From Muricea muricata (Eukaryota > Cnidaria > Anthozoa > Malacalcyonacea > Plexauridae): a DNA stretch of 64,000 nucleotides. Below, one piece after another: positions 12,648 through 23,472 of the stretch (position 1 is its first letter; each line of letters starts with the position of its first letter). A program made the translations under genes and the position numbers. The notes beneath the pieces were generated by a model. The model was not told where the DNA came from, did no database searches, and saw only the letters and a list, made by a program, of their open reading frames with translations. The stretch lies in assembly GCA_963855995.1 (NCBI GenBank), contig OY979722.1:4092001-4156000 (forward strand), in the 5' to 3' direction.

Positions 12648-13590
12648 CGGTGAATTGGAATACAAGTCACATTTTCTCGCTTTTTAACCAGAGAACACAT
12701 TCTTTAAAGGTAGAACGACGGAATTGATCGTTTGCAATCGACGCCATCTTTGTTGACGTTTGAAACACATGGCAACCACAAAGTATCTATTCATTATATC
12801 TGATCCTATCGAGCCATACATCTTTAAAGTATCATTCATAATACGCTAAAACTAACGATGAAATAGTAAATTGACACTAGTGTTTCGCTGTAAACAGCTG
12901 AAGTAATCTGCAGAGTCAACCAAGATGGGGCCCAATCACACGAAATGACGGCATGTGCAAACCAAAAATAGTGACCAAATGCATCAACTATAATTTAGTG
13001 GCATTATTACGAAACTTATTTTTGTAAAACGTTCAATCCTACATGTTATTTTGTTTTGTTTTTAGAAATATCCAAATCCAAATGTTAGAGACGAAATTTC
13101 CAGGCGTTAAGGTATTGTTTCTTTAAAAAATATTGTCGACATTTACCATATTTTTACCTGTTTTTTGACTCGAAAATTGACTGCCAAACTCCTAGATATT
13201 CTATTTAATTATTTTGTTGAATGTATTTGATATCAATGTTATTTCAATCCAATTTTTTTCACTTAATTTGCTGTCTTTTCTTTTTCATTAACGAGAAATA
13301 TCTATTAAATCCTCTTTGATCCCTCAATAATAAGTATCTTGTTTTCTACTAACTTGCACATTACCACTACTTTCTATTACAATGTCGTGTCTTCTTATTC
13401 TTGTGGATTGTTGTTTTGTGGGTCTTGCCGTCCAGGATCGTTCATTCTTTTCTCTTCTTGTGCGTTTTTTTCACATCCCATCACCCTTTGCAATAGTAGA
13501 AAGAATTAAGTCATGAGATGATAGTTACGAATAATTTATAAACTATAACATGATAAGTTTCTTGTACGTTTGCATGGTGAATACAATATA

Positions 13591-13672
13591 CTTATTAAGC
13601 TTTGTGGAAACACCACGTAAATTTATTATTGCAATAATAAATTTACGTGGTGTTTCCACAAAGCTTAATAAG
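13591..13672. mobile_element. 82-bp perfect palindrome, left-arm-only insertion
   Basis: Two exact 41-bp halves start CTTATTAAGCTTTGTGGAAA and meet at TTATTATTG/CAATAATAA. The surroundings show a duplicated string TAAACTATAACAT (about 13542 and 13674). The right arm (about 25670-25700) has a single copy of that string and no palindrome, so this arrived after P1 formed. It may be a miniature hairpin element. Confidence 0.75.
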
Positions 13673-13749
13673 TAAACTATAACATATTAAGCACTTATTG
13701 GATGAGGTTTTTGTGATATGCGAAATGATCAATGTCGAGGTAAGAGTTA

Positions 13750-14010
13750 TCAGCCGAGCCGAAGGCGAGTCAGATAACTCTTACCAAGACATTGATAATT
13801 TTGCATATCACAAAAACCGAATCCGATAATTGCTTTATTATACATTGTAAGTCTTTTTCCTCGAGCAATTGACGAATTTCGCCTTCGGAAGAGCTTAAAA
13901 AGCAAGATGCCATAACATGAAACAGAAAATATCGAAAAAATGTTGTTGCCATGCCAACCATTGATGCCAACGAATACCGCATACTGTAATAATCTGCACC
14001 GTAGGCTCAA
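13750..14010 (-). pseudogene. exon-like frame containing SSEGE.RQLLEEKDLQCIIKQ
   Basis: In both arms (this one on minus; 25389-25589 on plus) a frame runs through SSEGE, RQLLEEKDLQCIIKQLSDS and VFVICKII. The arms differ at several residues and the upstream part is shifted. Direction is outward, as for the other relics. It is flanked by long CAGATAACTGAG palindromic runs. It may be a decayed exon; function is unknown. Confidence 0.2.
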
Positions 14011-14051
14011 CGTGCAGATAACTCAGTTATCTGCTAGCAGATAACTGAGCC

Positions 14052-14272
14052 ATAGAATAAGAATACATAGAAGGGCCACTCGCGTCGGAGCCTTTGGAGT
14101 TTTTGAAGCCGCGCATGTCGCATTACGCACGTTATTAGCATTTTCTCAGCCAGTCAATTGCATTTTCTGGCCAATAGGAATGCTGAACTGGCTGGTGGCA
14201 GCCAGTAGACTGCATAAACATAGTGTGACATGTTGCACTGCTGAGTGGCCCTTCTATGTATTCTTATTGTAT
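14052..14272. mobile_element. 221-bp MITE, left-arm-only insertion
   Basis: The inverted termini carry GAATAAGAATACATAGAAGG (left) and its complement (right), continuing into GGCCACTC. The flanking string ACTGAG is duplicated (14043-14048 and about 14274-14279). At the mirror position near 25315 the right arm has one uninterrupted CAGATAACTGAGTTATCTG. This is a clean empty-site comparison. Confidence 0.85.
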
Positions 14273-14367
14273 GACTGAGTTATCTGCAGATTGTGTGGTA
14301 GTCGCATTTATCTGCATACAACTGACCAATCACAACGCATAAAACAACTGCAATGTATAGTAATTAA

Positions 14368-14730
14368 CACTTATTGACTGAGACCGAGGGAAACAGTATG
14401 TTTTGTGGACCAGAGACTGTCGATGTCGAGGGTCCACAAAACATACTGCTTTCCCGAGGTCTCAGTCAATAAGTATTTTATTATATACTGAGTGCCAAAA
14501 GAGAAGAAAAGTACCACAAATCAATCAAACATGTGTAAAAAGGATTACCTTTTACCTGACATGGCTACGTGAGGCTTTGTGGATTTGTTGTCTACCGGTG
14601 AATAAAAGTAATGTCCACCGCTTAGCTACGTTGCCAGGGAGACAATAGAATTTCTCCACTATCACGTGATACGTTCTTAACCAATAAGAAACAGGAATAA
14701 ATGAACTTTGACACTCAGTATATTATAAAA
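14368..14730. mobile_element. composite hairpin plus MITE, left-arm-only insertion
   Basis: Part 1 (about 14370-14473) is a hairpin whose arms contain TTGACTGAGACC and CAGTATGTTTTGTGGACC. Part 2 (about 14474-14730) has inverted ends TATACTGAGTG and CACTCAGTATAT. The same two parts in the same relative arrangement, inverted, occur at 36391-36771 inside the P element. The right arm of P1 has only TATAATAAAATAG at the mirror site (about 25220-25240). Confidence 0.75.
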
Positions 14731-15381
14731 TAGTATTAATTAGGCCGGCCAAATTATTGTGTAAGCTGTTAATATGAAATTTTTTTATTAAAATCTCGAG
14801 AATCATTAATAAATCGTGAGCAAAACACAAAAGAAAATCATAGCCGTGAAGGAGTCTTTATTTCTCACACGCGCACAACTTGCAGCTACCCTAATTTATG
14901 AATTTAGATTAAAATATCTCGAGAATTAAACAACACGTAAGGAATGTGTAAATTCTTAAAGCTCTTTCGAACAATAAAGATTAATATCTCGCACTAATCT
15001 CTCTCAAAAGCTCTCTCAAATTTATTGCCGATATCTCTTTGAGAATTACTGTGCACGTGAAATGTAACTTATATCAAAACTAGCTTACTTCAAGCTGTTT
15101 GGGAATCAAGATTTTACGTGTCAACGAGATCAAATATGAATCTAAGATGGCCGACAGCGCATTAAATTTCTATCTTTACGACCAACTCCCCAACGAAAGG
15201 CTTTAATTCGCTCGAAAGTCGAATTTTGTTTTTTTTTATTGTTTCAGGTAGTGAAAGATCCTGTGTGCTTTTTACAGTACTACCGACACTAGCAACGTTA
15301 GTGCGAGATGTTAATTTTTATTGAAACAAAAGCTGAACTGCTAAAAAAATGGAAACGACAAGATAAAATAAAAAAACTTAC

Positions 15382-15517
15382 TTTCACTCTATCTTTGGAT
15401 CTTCTTGGCTTCGGTTGTTCTCGTTTCATCATGCTGTTTATGGTTTCATCTGGTTGGCGCACTCTCTTCATGGAGCATCAAGGCGGTCCAGTAGGTAACT
15501 AGCTCACTCGTGTCCAG
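15382..15517 (-). pseudogene. arm gene relic, exon e (P1 left arm)
   Basis: Mirror of 24436-24571. The minus strand reads into the splice donor GTAAGT (complement ending at 15381). The frame in the right-arm copy begins MKRVRQPDETINSMMKREQ and ends RRSKDRVK at the donor. The older P3 copy (42665-42769) retains VKRECQPD and DRVK plus the same donor. I do not recognise the protein; the basic, Pro-rich tail resembles a nuclear linker. Confidence 0.45.
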
Positions 15518-15725
15518 TCAACCAACATAAAATAAGGAGAAAATTAATGTTACAAAATATTTTAGAATATAGGACACTAAGCTTTAATTGAATTGACTTT
15601 AACAAACCGTACATTGTGATAGTATTTGCATCTTAACATCTGATGGAGACGGCTTGTGATTTACTTCTTATGTCGATATGAATTCTTTCCCATCTTGTTG
15701 CATCATTAGTTGATGGTTGTTGTAT

Positions 15726-16055
15726 TCACTTTTTACTTGGCATTCTTTGAAAAAAAAAATTACGATGTTCAGAAAACTGTTTACAAGATAAGCAAAGAAA
15801 ACTACGTTCACAAGCATTAGAGAGGACTAAGTAATTATAATAGGCGTGACAGGTCACAGAGGTTAGTCGACGAAGAAACTCATGGACAAATTCCCGGCAT
15901 GATGATACCCCGATAGCAAGAAATACAGCAAGTGTAGAACGTGTACGTGTGAGCTTAAACTGTATGTATGCAACTCCAAGAAAAGCGCAACACAAAATGG
16001 CGGAATTTAAAGACATTTCTGGTGTCATTTCCAGTTCCCTAACTTTCGCGGACAA
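15726..16055 (-). pseudogene. conserved ORF, 109 codons, with RRLTSVTCHAYYNYLVLSNA
   Basis: This is the longest P1 frame. It has a hydrophobic segment (AILCCAFLGVAYIQF, residues 19-33), then RRLTSVTCHAYYNYLVLSNA and a Cys-rich tail (ERSFLCLSCKQFSEH). The right-arm copy has an in-frame stop at the GVA*IQ position but continues after CKQFSEH in a frame ending QDGKEFIST. The P3 copy (about 42910-43321, minus) shares FFLGVA, RRLTSVTCHAY, CKQFSEH, KSEY and QDGK...IST but has its own stop. Each copy is broken in a different place, so the ancestral frame was probably coding. There is no family assignment; the hydrophobic segment might be a membrane span. Confidence 0.4.
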
Positions 16056-16480
16056 ATATATTTATATATTTTTCTCAAATTTTTTTGAAGTAAATCTAGA
16101 TGGATTTTGTGAATAAACAAATTAAAAAAAGTATTGCCCACGTTAGGAAACTAGAACGGGCGCCCAGGAATGCCCACAATTTCTCCAATCTGGATTATAT
16201 TTATTGATTGCGCAAATGACTGATAAAAAATAAGAGAGTAATAAAATACCAAATGGTTTCCTCTTCAAGATAGTGTCATACATGCGCGCGGCATTTCGGG
16301 ATATTTGGGAAAACTCGTGTTGAAGTTGAACCTAAGGCAACATGCCAAGTACATGGATGACGCTATCCTGCTCAGGAAACTATTTAGTAATTGTCTTACA
16401 AAATGATGACAGTGAAACACAAGTCAACGCCACGGCATTTAAATTTCTCGTGTAGGATTGTTTGATCCTGCACAGTAATA

Positions 16481-16552
16481 GCCAAGTGGCGCAATCGTCA
16501 GAGCAAACGCCTATCACATGTGAGGTCGTGGGTTCAATCCTTACTTCAGACT
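16481..16552 (+). repeat. tRNA-derived (SINE-like) sequence, P1 left arm
   Basis: AGTGGCGCAATCGTCAGAGC resembles a pol III A box (TGGCNNAGTGG) and GGGTTCAATCC at 16530-16540 a B box, with normal spacing. The acceptor stem does not close, so it is not a functional tRNA. A GGGTTTATTCCGGGTACTCC stretch follows at 16585-16604; a related GGGTTTTCTCCGGGTACTCC occurs at 10189. Mirror at 23401-23472; old copy at 43723-43795. Confidence 0.6.
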
Positions 16553-16815
16553 CGTGACACCCATGTGAGGAGTTAGTCAGTCGTGGGTTTATTCCGGGTA
16601 CTCCGGTTTGCGAATGTTGACTGGATGGTTAAAATTGTAAAATATCAGTAATCACCGGAACACGGGTACTTAACTAAACTGATGACGATGAGGCGGAACT
16701 CATAATGAATTAATGAAAATGTGTTTCACTGTAGTTATCATATAATGTAATTGCCAAGCTGAATGAATAATTCTCCAGTAACTACGTCATATGAATAACT
16801 TACAATTATGAGAGT

Positions 16816-17075
16816 AGTGGGGGGGGGGGGGGGCAGCATAAAGATTGAAGTAGTGTCAAGGAAGGGGTACTACCCTGACGGGTACTAGGCGAAGAAGTAG
16901 AGTAAACAGGAGGAAGAAGATTAAATTGGAGTAAATAAGGGGGATTGGGGTAAAGAAGGGGAGAAGCAGGATAAAGAAACCAGTGGAAGGGGGTGCTATC
17001 CTGGAAGGAGTACCCGGGAAAGAAGAGGGTGAACAGGAGGAAAAGTAGATTGGAGAAAAGAAAGGGGAAATTAAA
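16816..17075. repeat. purine-rich low-complexity tract with G-run
   Basis: A run of about 15 G is followed by about 240 bases in which the plus strand is almost all purine (GGAGGAAGAAGATT, AAGAAGGGGAGAAGCAGG). The mirror is the C/T tract 22880-23140. The open frames here (Pro/Leu/Tyr/Ser-rich) come from composition. The tract could form triplex or G-quadruplex structures. Confidence 0.6.
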
Positions 17076-17434
17076 CGGATCAGGAAATTCAGACTTGCAA
17101 TTCAAATGAAAGGCAGCTCATTGGTCATGTAAACACTCGTTGAATCATGGTTCTCGCTTGCCTTTAGCTTGGAATCATCTTTGAATTTGAACTGAAAGTC
17201 TGAATTTGCATGTTTCTTGTATAGAGTGCAGTGTATCAGAACAGAAGAGGTTTTGAAGAAAAAGAAAGAAAGAATAAAAGTAAGTTAAAATTTGTAAAGA
17301 ATAATGAAGAAACTATTGGTACAGCACTTGATACATGATGATAATCATCATTATAAACTCTCTATTAATCCGGGGGGGGGTATAATAGAGAATTTGCAAT
17401 GATAGTAAGTATATTGTAATATTTGGGTTTTTAC

Positions 17435-17520
17435 CACTAAATCCTCTTGAAAGTTCTTTTTGGCTGTGGCTTCTCTCATCACAGTTGTCTGTGCTTGTCT
17501 TGCAAAATCTCTGGAATATC
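17435..17520 (-). pseudogene. arm gene relic, exon c (P1 left arm)
   Basis: Mirror of 22436-22520. The exon is bounded by AG and GT on the minus strand and ends in codons for NFQEDLV. The P1 versions are frameshifted relative to the P3 left copy (44405-44490), which is open throughout. Confidence 0.5.
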
Positions 17521-17853
17521 TATAACGTGAAGGTCAATATTTAAGATTAGAAAAATAGAAACCGTAAAATAGAAAGAAATTTAAATCGTGGCGAATACTT
17601 TTTACGGTCTTGCTGGCATGACAAAAAGAGAGTATAGATTTATAAGATCATGTTGATTTATCCTTTATCTGAACTATATTTAACTTAGATTTTAAAATAG
17701 ATTTCACCCTGGTAAGCAGACCGAATGGGTTTTCAAACAAGATAACATTTAATGACTAAAACGTGCACAGAATAGTTAGAGAATGCTTACATGTCGAATA
17801 AAAATCCAATACTTTTAATGTCCAACTACACAATAGCGATTTTCGTTGCATTT

Positions 17854-18015
17854 CTAGACTGGAGAAGAAGACGACGCCATTTTGATTTTGATTTTTCCCG
17901 ACAACGGCAGATTTGTCTTCGCAATTTTTTTCCATTTCTTCGTCGTTTTAGCTCCAATTTGCTCGTTGTGTTTCTTTCGTACCTTCCTCGCCATTTCCGT
18001 ACAATCAATGGACAT
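17854..18015 (-). pseudogene. arm gene relic, exon a (P1 left arm), 53-codon frame
   Basis: The minus-strand frame starts MSIDCTEMARKVRKKHNEQI and ends IKIKMASSSSPV before TAG. P3 right reads LEMAQKIQGRHQE followed by the equivalent of IGAKTTKKWEKI, and P3 left reads LEMVKKMQEKHQEQIG. The shared residues (KKH.EQIGAKTTKKW.KI) point to a helical, Lys-rich nuclear-type domain. A DNA-binding (Myb/SANT-like) role is conceivable, but I cannot confirm it. The upstream part has been lost in P1. Confidence 0.45.
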
Positions 18016-18763
18016 TTATACTCAAGATTAAGACTGTATTGAGACTTTCAAAATGTTCGTCAGGAGACATAAAAATCGAAGCTTCTTCTTCGGGTTGCAG
18101 AAGCAAATGACGTCAGACGACCTTTGTCCGCCAGCAAATACCCGTATGTATAACATTCAATGATCTTTTTAGGAAGCTGAAAATCAGTTTTTATTGCGCG
18201 AACGAAGTGTTTTTGCCATTATTTCTTACTCAGGTCTTTGTTCTACTACTTTACTTCCAGTTTAGTTAGGTAACTTGCCAAAAGAAACGCCTGTAAGGGA
18301 CAATTTTGCATTTTTTTTTTATTTCGATGCTGATGAAGAAGAGAAGACTCGTTAGAGCTTTCATTGGCAAATATCTTTCCCTCCGTGGCCGAGAGGTAAA
18401 GACAACTGTCTTGACTTCGATTTTGGGTGGATCGAGGACCGGTCCAGTTCAACTGAGTTTGGTAAGAATTTAATTCTGATCGGTGCTCGATCCACCCAAA
18501 ACTGAATTCAAAGCTGGGCGTGGAGTGCAGGAAAACACTAGGCAGTACCGCGAGGCCAAGGAGGCAAACGTTATTTTCCTAGTGTTGTTAACTAATATTT
18601 AAGCAAATTTCATTAACTTGACTGTTGGGGACAGACCTGTAGGGTTGGTGCATTGAAGACTTCTCGTCGTTATTTCCCTTCGTTCAAGAAGACAAGTTGT
18701 CTTCATCGAGAAATAACGACGAAAAGACTTCAAGACACCACTAAACCACTACACTTTAAAGCT

Positions 18764-18801
18764 ACAGTGTAGTGGTTTAGCTAGCTAAACCACTACACTG
18801 T
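18764..18801. repeat. 38-bp perfect palindrome (left arm)
   Basis: ACAGTGTAGTGGTTTAGCT meets its own complement exactly at the centre AGCT/AGCT. It lies next to a longer imperfect hairpin (18655-18735, CGTCGTTATTTC facing GAAATAACGACG). Mirror at 21155-21192; the P3 version at 45782-45819 is imperfect. Confidence 0.85.
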
Positions 18802-19703
18802 GCCAATAATATATGGCTGACTTCTTCCTAACGCTTACGGTACGACCATGGATGCGCAAAGATGCGCAAACACATTAAAGCCTTGAAAGCAAGTGTTTTC
18901 TTTTAGGAAAGAATCAAGGACGACAACGCTTACTAAATCAAAGCCGTCTAGTCATGTTTTAAGTACTTCAGCTATGTTTAACGATCTTTTACCAGATCTT
19001 TGCAAGAGGAAAAGTAAAATTTTGCATCATTATTATTAACTTTCTGTCAGTCGTTTCTTTCTTGATCGAGCATTATATGCCATTGTGTTCAGTGTCCTTG
19101 ATATAGGAGCCATATACTTATGGCCTTGGGTTTAATTCCCAAACACTGAATGGCAGTGTTTTGCTCTTCCAATGAGATAACAAGATGGCACTGTAGAACG
19201 CGTGGTTTTATATAAGCTACGAGCGTCAAGATATCCTTGATAGGTAACTATTGATCCTACAATGGACGCTTATGTTCACTGCCAATAGGAACGTTTCCAA
19301 CTCACAGCTTGTACATAATGGATTTTATAGGTTGTGTCACAAGAAAACTGCAGTTCGGTCGTAAAATCAACTTGTTTTCAAGGTTGCCGGGTTTTAAACA
19401 TTACTGACACTGTTAATGTTGTAGCTCGGAATTGTAAAACAACGGCGGCAATGCAGTTTTCTTGTGCCATAACCTGTAAAATGGGTGGTTTTATCATTTA
19501 TATAAGCTACGACCGCCAAGCTTTATCCTTGATAGGAAACAATTGATCCCACCAACGACATTTGTATTCTCTACCGATAGGAACGTTTGAGACTTACAGC
19601 TTGTACATAACGCATTTTATCGGTGAGTCGTAAAACCAACCTGTTACTGCTCAGCAAACTACCAGTTCCCTCGATCAACGATAGTCGATGAAGCTTGGCG
19701 CTC

Positions 19704-20278
19704 GTAGGTTGTGTAAAACCAAGCATTTTACAGGTTATAGCCAGGTTAGCAGTATCTGCAATGTTTCAAAGCAACCACGAATAGAAACTGACAGCCAACG
19801 TTCTGAGTTAAGGTTTGTAGAATATACTACATGATTAGTTACAGCATGACCAGGCATATAGTAAATAACGCATTGCCATCTTGTTCCAAAGTTATCTTAT
19901 TACTTGAAAGAGCTGAAGACTGCCATGCAGTGTTTGGGAATCAAACCCAAGGCCATAAATACATGACTCCTATATCAAGGACACTGAACACAATGACATA
20001 TAAAGCTCGATCAAGAAAGAAACGACCGACGGAAAGTCAATAGTATATGCAAACTTCGACTTTCCTTCTTGCAAAGGCCTGGTCATAAAAGATCGTTAAA
20101 CATAGCTGAGCAACTTAAAACATGCCTACACAGTTTTGATTTAATAAGCGTTATCGTCTTTGACTCTTTCCCGAAAGAAGACATATTCTTTACAGGCTGT
20201 ACAGTGTTTGCGCATCTATGCTTCATGCCTTCTTGAAAAGACCTCGCCATAAAAGATCGTTTAACTTAGCTGAACAAC
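19704..20278. repeat. P1 core between the arms
   Basis: The core is not mirror-symmetric as a whole, but it holds a further diverged copy of an arm segment: 19860-20260 resembles 20770-21110 and, inverted, 18850-19190. Both include the strings GGGAAT.AAACCCAAGGCCAT and CCTATATCAAGGACACTGAA. Close to the core, each arm also contains two divergent tandem units of about 260 bp (for example 20395-20490 and 20655-20750). The centre of P1 was therefore built by repeated inverted and direct duplication. Confidence 0.7.
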
Positions 20279-21154
20279 TCGAGCGCCAAGCTTCATCGAC
20301 TATCGTTGATCGAGGGAAATGGTAGTTTGCTGAGCAGTAACAGGTTGGTTTTACGACTCACCGATAAAATGCGTTATGTACAAGCTGTAAGTCTCAAACG
20401 TTCCTATCGGTAGAGAATACAAATGTCGTTGGTGGGATCAATTCTTTCCTATCAAGGATAAAGCTTGGCGGTCGTAGCTTATATGGTTATGGCACAAGAA
20501 AACTGCATTGCCGCCGTTGTTTTACAATTCCGAGCTACAACATTAACAGTGTCAGTAATGTTTAAAACCCGGCAACCTTGAAAACAAGTTGATTTTACGA
20601 CCGAACTGCAGTTTCCTTGTGACACAACCTATAAAAGCCATTATGTACAAGCTGTGAGTTGAAAACGTTCCTATTGGCAGTGAACATAAGTGCCATTGTA
20701 GGATCAATAGTTACCTATCAAGGATATCTTGACGCTCGTAGCTTATATAAAACCACGCGTTCTACAGTGCCATCTTGTTATCTCATTGGAAGAGCAAAAC
20801 ACTGCCATTCAGTGTTTGGGAATTAAACCCAAGGCCATAAGTATATGGCTCCTATATCAAGGACACTGAACACAATGGCATATAATGCTCGATCAAGAAA
20901 GAAACGACTGACGGAAAGTTAATAATAATGATGCAAAATTTTACTTTTCCTCTTGCAAAGATCTGGTAAAAGATCGTTAAACAGCTGAAGTACTTAAAAC
21001 ATGACTAGACGGCTTTGATTTAGTAAGCGTTGTCGTCCTTGATTCTTTCCTAAAAGAAAACACTTGCTTTCAAGGCTTTAATGTGTTTGCGCATCTTTGC
21101 GCATCCATGGTCGTACCGTAAGCGTTAGGAAGAAGTCAGCCATATATTATTGGC

Positions 21155-21192
21155 ACAGTGTAGTGGTTTAGCTAGCTAAACCACTACACTGT
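21155..21192. repeat. 38-bp perfect palindrome (right arm)
   Basis: Exact copy of 18764-18801, still perfect in this arm. Confidence 0.85.
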
Positions 21193-21939
21193 AGCTTTAC
21201 AGTGTAGTGGTTTAGTGGTGTCTTGAAGTCTTTTCGTCGTTATTTCTCGATGAAGACAACTTGTCTTCTTGAACGAAGGGAAATAACGACGAGAAGTCTT
21301 CAATGCACCAACCCTACAGGTCTGTCCCCAACAGTCAAGTTAATGAAATTTGCTTAAATATTAGTTAACAACGCTGGGAAAATAACGTTTGCCTCCTCGG
21401 CCTCGCGGTACTGCCTAGTGTTTTCCTGCACTCCACGCCCAGCTTTGACTTCAGTTTTGGGTGGATCGAGCATCGATCAGAATTAAATTCTTACCAAACT
21501 CAGTTGAACTGGACCGGTCCTCGATCCACCCAAAATCGAAGTCAAGACAGTTGTCTTTACCTCTCGGCCACGGAGGGAAAGATATTTGCCAATGAAAGCT
21601 TTAACGAGTCTTCCCTTGTTCATCAGCATCCAAATAAAAAAAATTGCAAAATTGTCCCTTACAGGCGTTTCTTTTGGCAAGTTACCTAAGTAAACATGAA
21701 GTAAAGTAGCAGAAGAAAGATTTGAGTAAGAAATAATGGCAAAAACACTTCGTTCGCGCAATAAAAACCGATTTTCAGCTTCCTAAAAAGATCATTGAAT
21801 GTTATACATACGGGTATTTGCTGGCGGACAAAGGTCGTCTGACGTCATTTGCTTCTGCAACCCGAAGAAGAAGCTTCGATTTTTATGTCTCCTGACGAAC
21901 ATTTTGAAAGTCTCAATACAGTCTTAATCTTGAGTATAA

Positions 21940-22101
21940 ATGTCCATTGGTTGTACGGAAATGGCGAGGAAGGTACGAAAGAAACACAACGAGCAAATTG
22001 GAGCTGAAACGACGAAGAAATGGAAAAAAATTGCGAAGACAAATCTGCCGTTGTCGGGAGAAATCAAAATCAAAATGGCGTCGTCTTCTTCTCCAGTCTA
22101 G
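21940..22101 (+). pseudogene. arm gene relic, exon a (P1 right arm), 53-codon frame
   Basis: Mirror of 17854-18015 with a few changes (for example IGA followed by E instead of K). Same stop at 22099-22101. The whole frame is kept in both arms of P1 while the neighbouring exons are frameshifted. Confidence 0.45.
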
Positions 22102-22435
22102 AAATGCAACGAAAATCGCTATTGTGTAGTTGGACATTAAAAGTATTGGATTTTTATTCGACATGTAAGCATTCTCTAACTATTCTGTGCACGTTTTAGT
22201 CATTAAATGTTATCTTGTTTGAAAACCCATTCGGTCTGCTTACCAGGGTGAAATCTATTTTAAAATCTAAGTTAAATATAGTTCAGATAAAGGATAAATC
22301 AACATGATCTTATAAATCTATACTCTCTTTTTGTCATGCCAGCAAGACCGTAAAAAGTATTCGCCACGATTTAAATTTCTTTCTATTTTACGGTTTCTAT
22401 TTTTCTAATCTTAAATATTGACCTTCACGTTATAG

Positions 22436-22520
22436 ATATTCCAGAGATTTTGCAAGACAAGCACAGACAACTGTGATGAGAGAAGCCACAGCCAAAAAGA
22501 ACTTTCAAGAGGATTTAGTG
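22436..22520 (+). pseudogene. arm gene relic, exon c (P1 right arm)
   Basis: The acceptor TTATAG precedes ATATTCCAGAG and the donor GTAAAA follows GAGGATTTAGTG. The end reads EATAKKNFQEDLV, matching EGTAKKEFQEDLV in P3 left and EGTAKKDFQENLV in P3 right. The exon has 85 bases against 86 in both P3 arms, hence a frameshift in the middle. This is a conserved splice-bounded exon, dead in P1. Confidence 0.55.
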
Positions 22521-23400
22521 GTAAAAACCCAAATATTACAATATACTTACTATCATTGCAAATTCTCTATTATACCCCCCCCCCGGATTAATAGAGAGTT
22601 TATAATGATGATTATCATCATGTATCAAGTGCTGTACCAATAGTTTCTTCATTATTCTTTACAAATTTTAACTTACTTTTATTCTTTCTTTCTTTTTCTT
22701 CAAAACCTCTTCTGTTCTGATACACTGCACTCTATACAAGAAACATGCAAATTCAGACTTTCAGTTCAAATTCAAAGATGATTCCAAGCTAAAGGCAAGC
22801 GAGAACCATGATTTAACGAGTGTTTACATGACCAATGAGCTGCCTTTCATTTGAATTGCAAGTCTGAATTTCCTGATCCGTTTAATTTCCCCTTTCTGTA
22901 CTCCAATCTACTTTTCCTCCTGTTCACCCTCTTCTTTCCCGGGTACTCCTTCCAGGATAGCACCCCCTTCCACTGGTTTCTTTATCCTGCTTCTCCCCTT
23001 CTTTACCCCAATCCCCCTTATTTACTCCAATTTAATTTTCTTCCTCCTGTTTACTCTACTTCTTCGCCTAGTACCCGTCAGGGTAGTACCCCTTCCTTGA
23101 CACTACTTCAATCTTTATGCTGCCCCCCCCCCCCACTACTCTCATAATTGTAAATTATTCATATGACGTAGTTACTGGAGAATTATTCATTCAGCTTGAC
23201 AATTACATTATATGATAACTACAGTGAAACACATTTTCATTAATTCATTATGAGTTCCGCCTCATCGTCAGCAGTTTAGTTAAGTACCCGTGTTCCGGTG
23301 ATTACTGATATTTTACAATTTTAACCGTCCAGTCAACATTCGCAAACCGGAGTACCCGGGATAAACCCACGACTGACTAACTCCTCACATGGGTGTCACG

Positions 23401-23472
23401 AGTCTGAAGTAAGGATTGAACCCACGACCTCACATGTGATAGGCGTTTGCTCTGACGATTGCGCCACTTGGC
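23401..23472 (-). repeat. tRNA-derived (SINE-like) sequence, P1 right arm
   Basis: Mirror of 16481-16552 with intact A-box-like and B-box-like motifs on the minus strand. Confidence 0.6.

Larger units (their letters stand above)
4867..19703 (+). repeat. P1 giant palindrome, left arm
   Basis: Reading this arm inward gives the reverse complement of 20279-34360. Paired coordinates sum to about 39231 from 4.9 to 12 kb and to about 39955 from 15 to 18.5 kb. The 720-bp step equals the three insertions found only in this arm (13591-13672 plus flank, 14052-14272, ~14368-14730). Identity is near 99% by eye over most of the arm and somewhat lower near 13.7-14.0 kb. The outer edge is a C-run at 4868-4878, which lines up with the CCCC at 34352-34360 on the opposite strand. 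No long ORF is intact; short exon-like relics are listed separately. Confidence 0.93.

Noticed and set aside
16481-16552. Functional tRNA gene
   Set aside because: A- and B-box-like motifs are present, but acceptor and anticodon stems do not pair. Better as a tRNA-derived repeat.
16806-17105. 100-codon minus-strand frame rich in Pro, Leu, Tyr and Ser, with a mirror copy at 22851-23147
   Set aside because: It is a translation of a pyrimidine-rich low-complexity tract. Composition alone explains the open frame.
18383-18445. Second tRNA-like stretch (GTGGCCGAGAGGTAAAG, Ser/Leu-type A box)
   Set aside because: The expected B box is poor (GGTGGATCGAGG), no cloverleaf closes, and the P3 copies do not preserve it.
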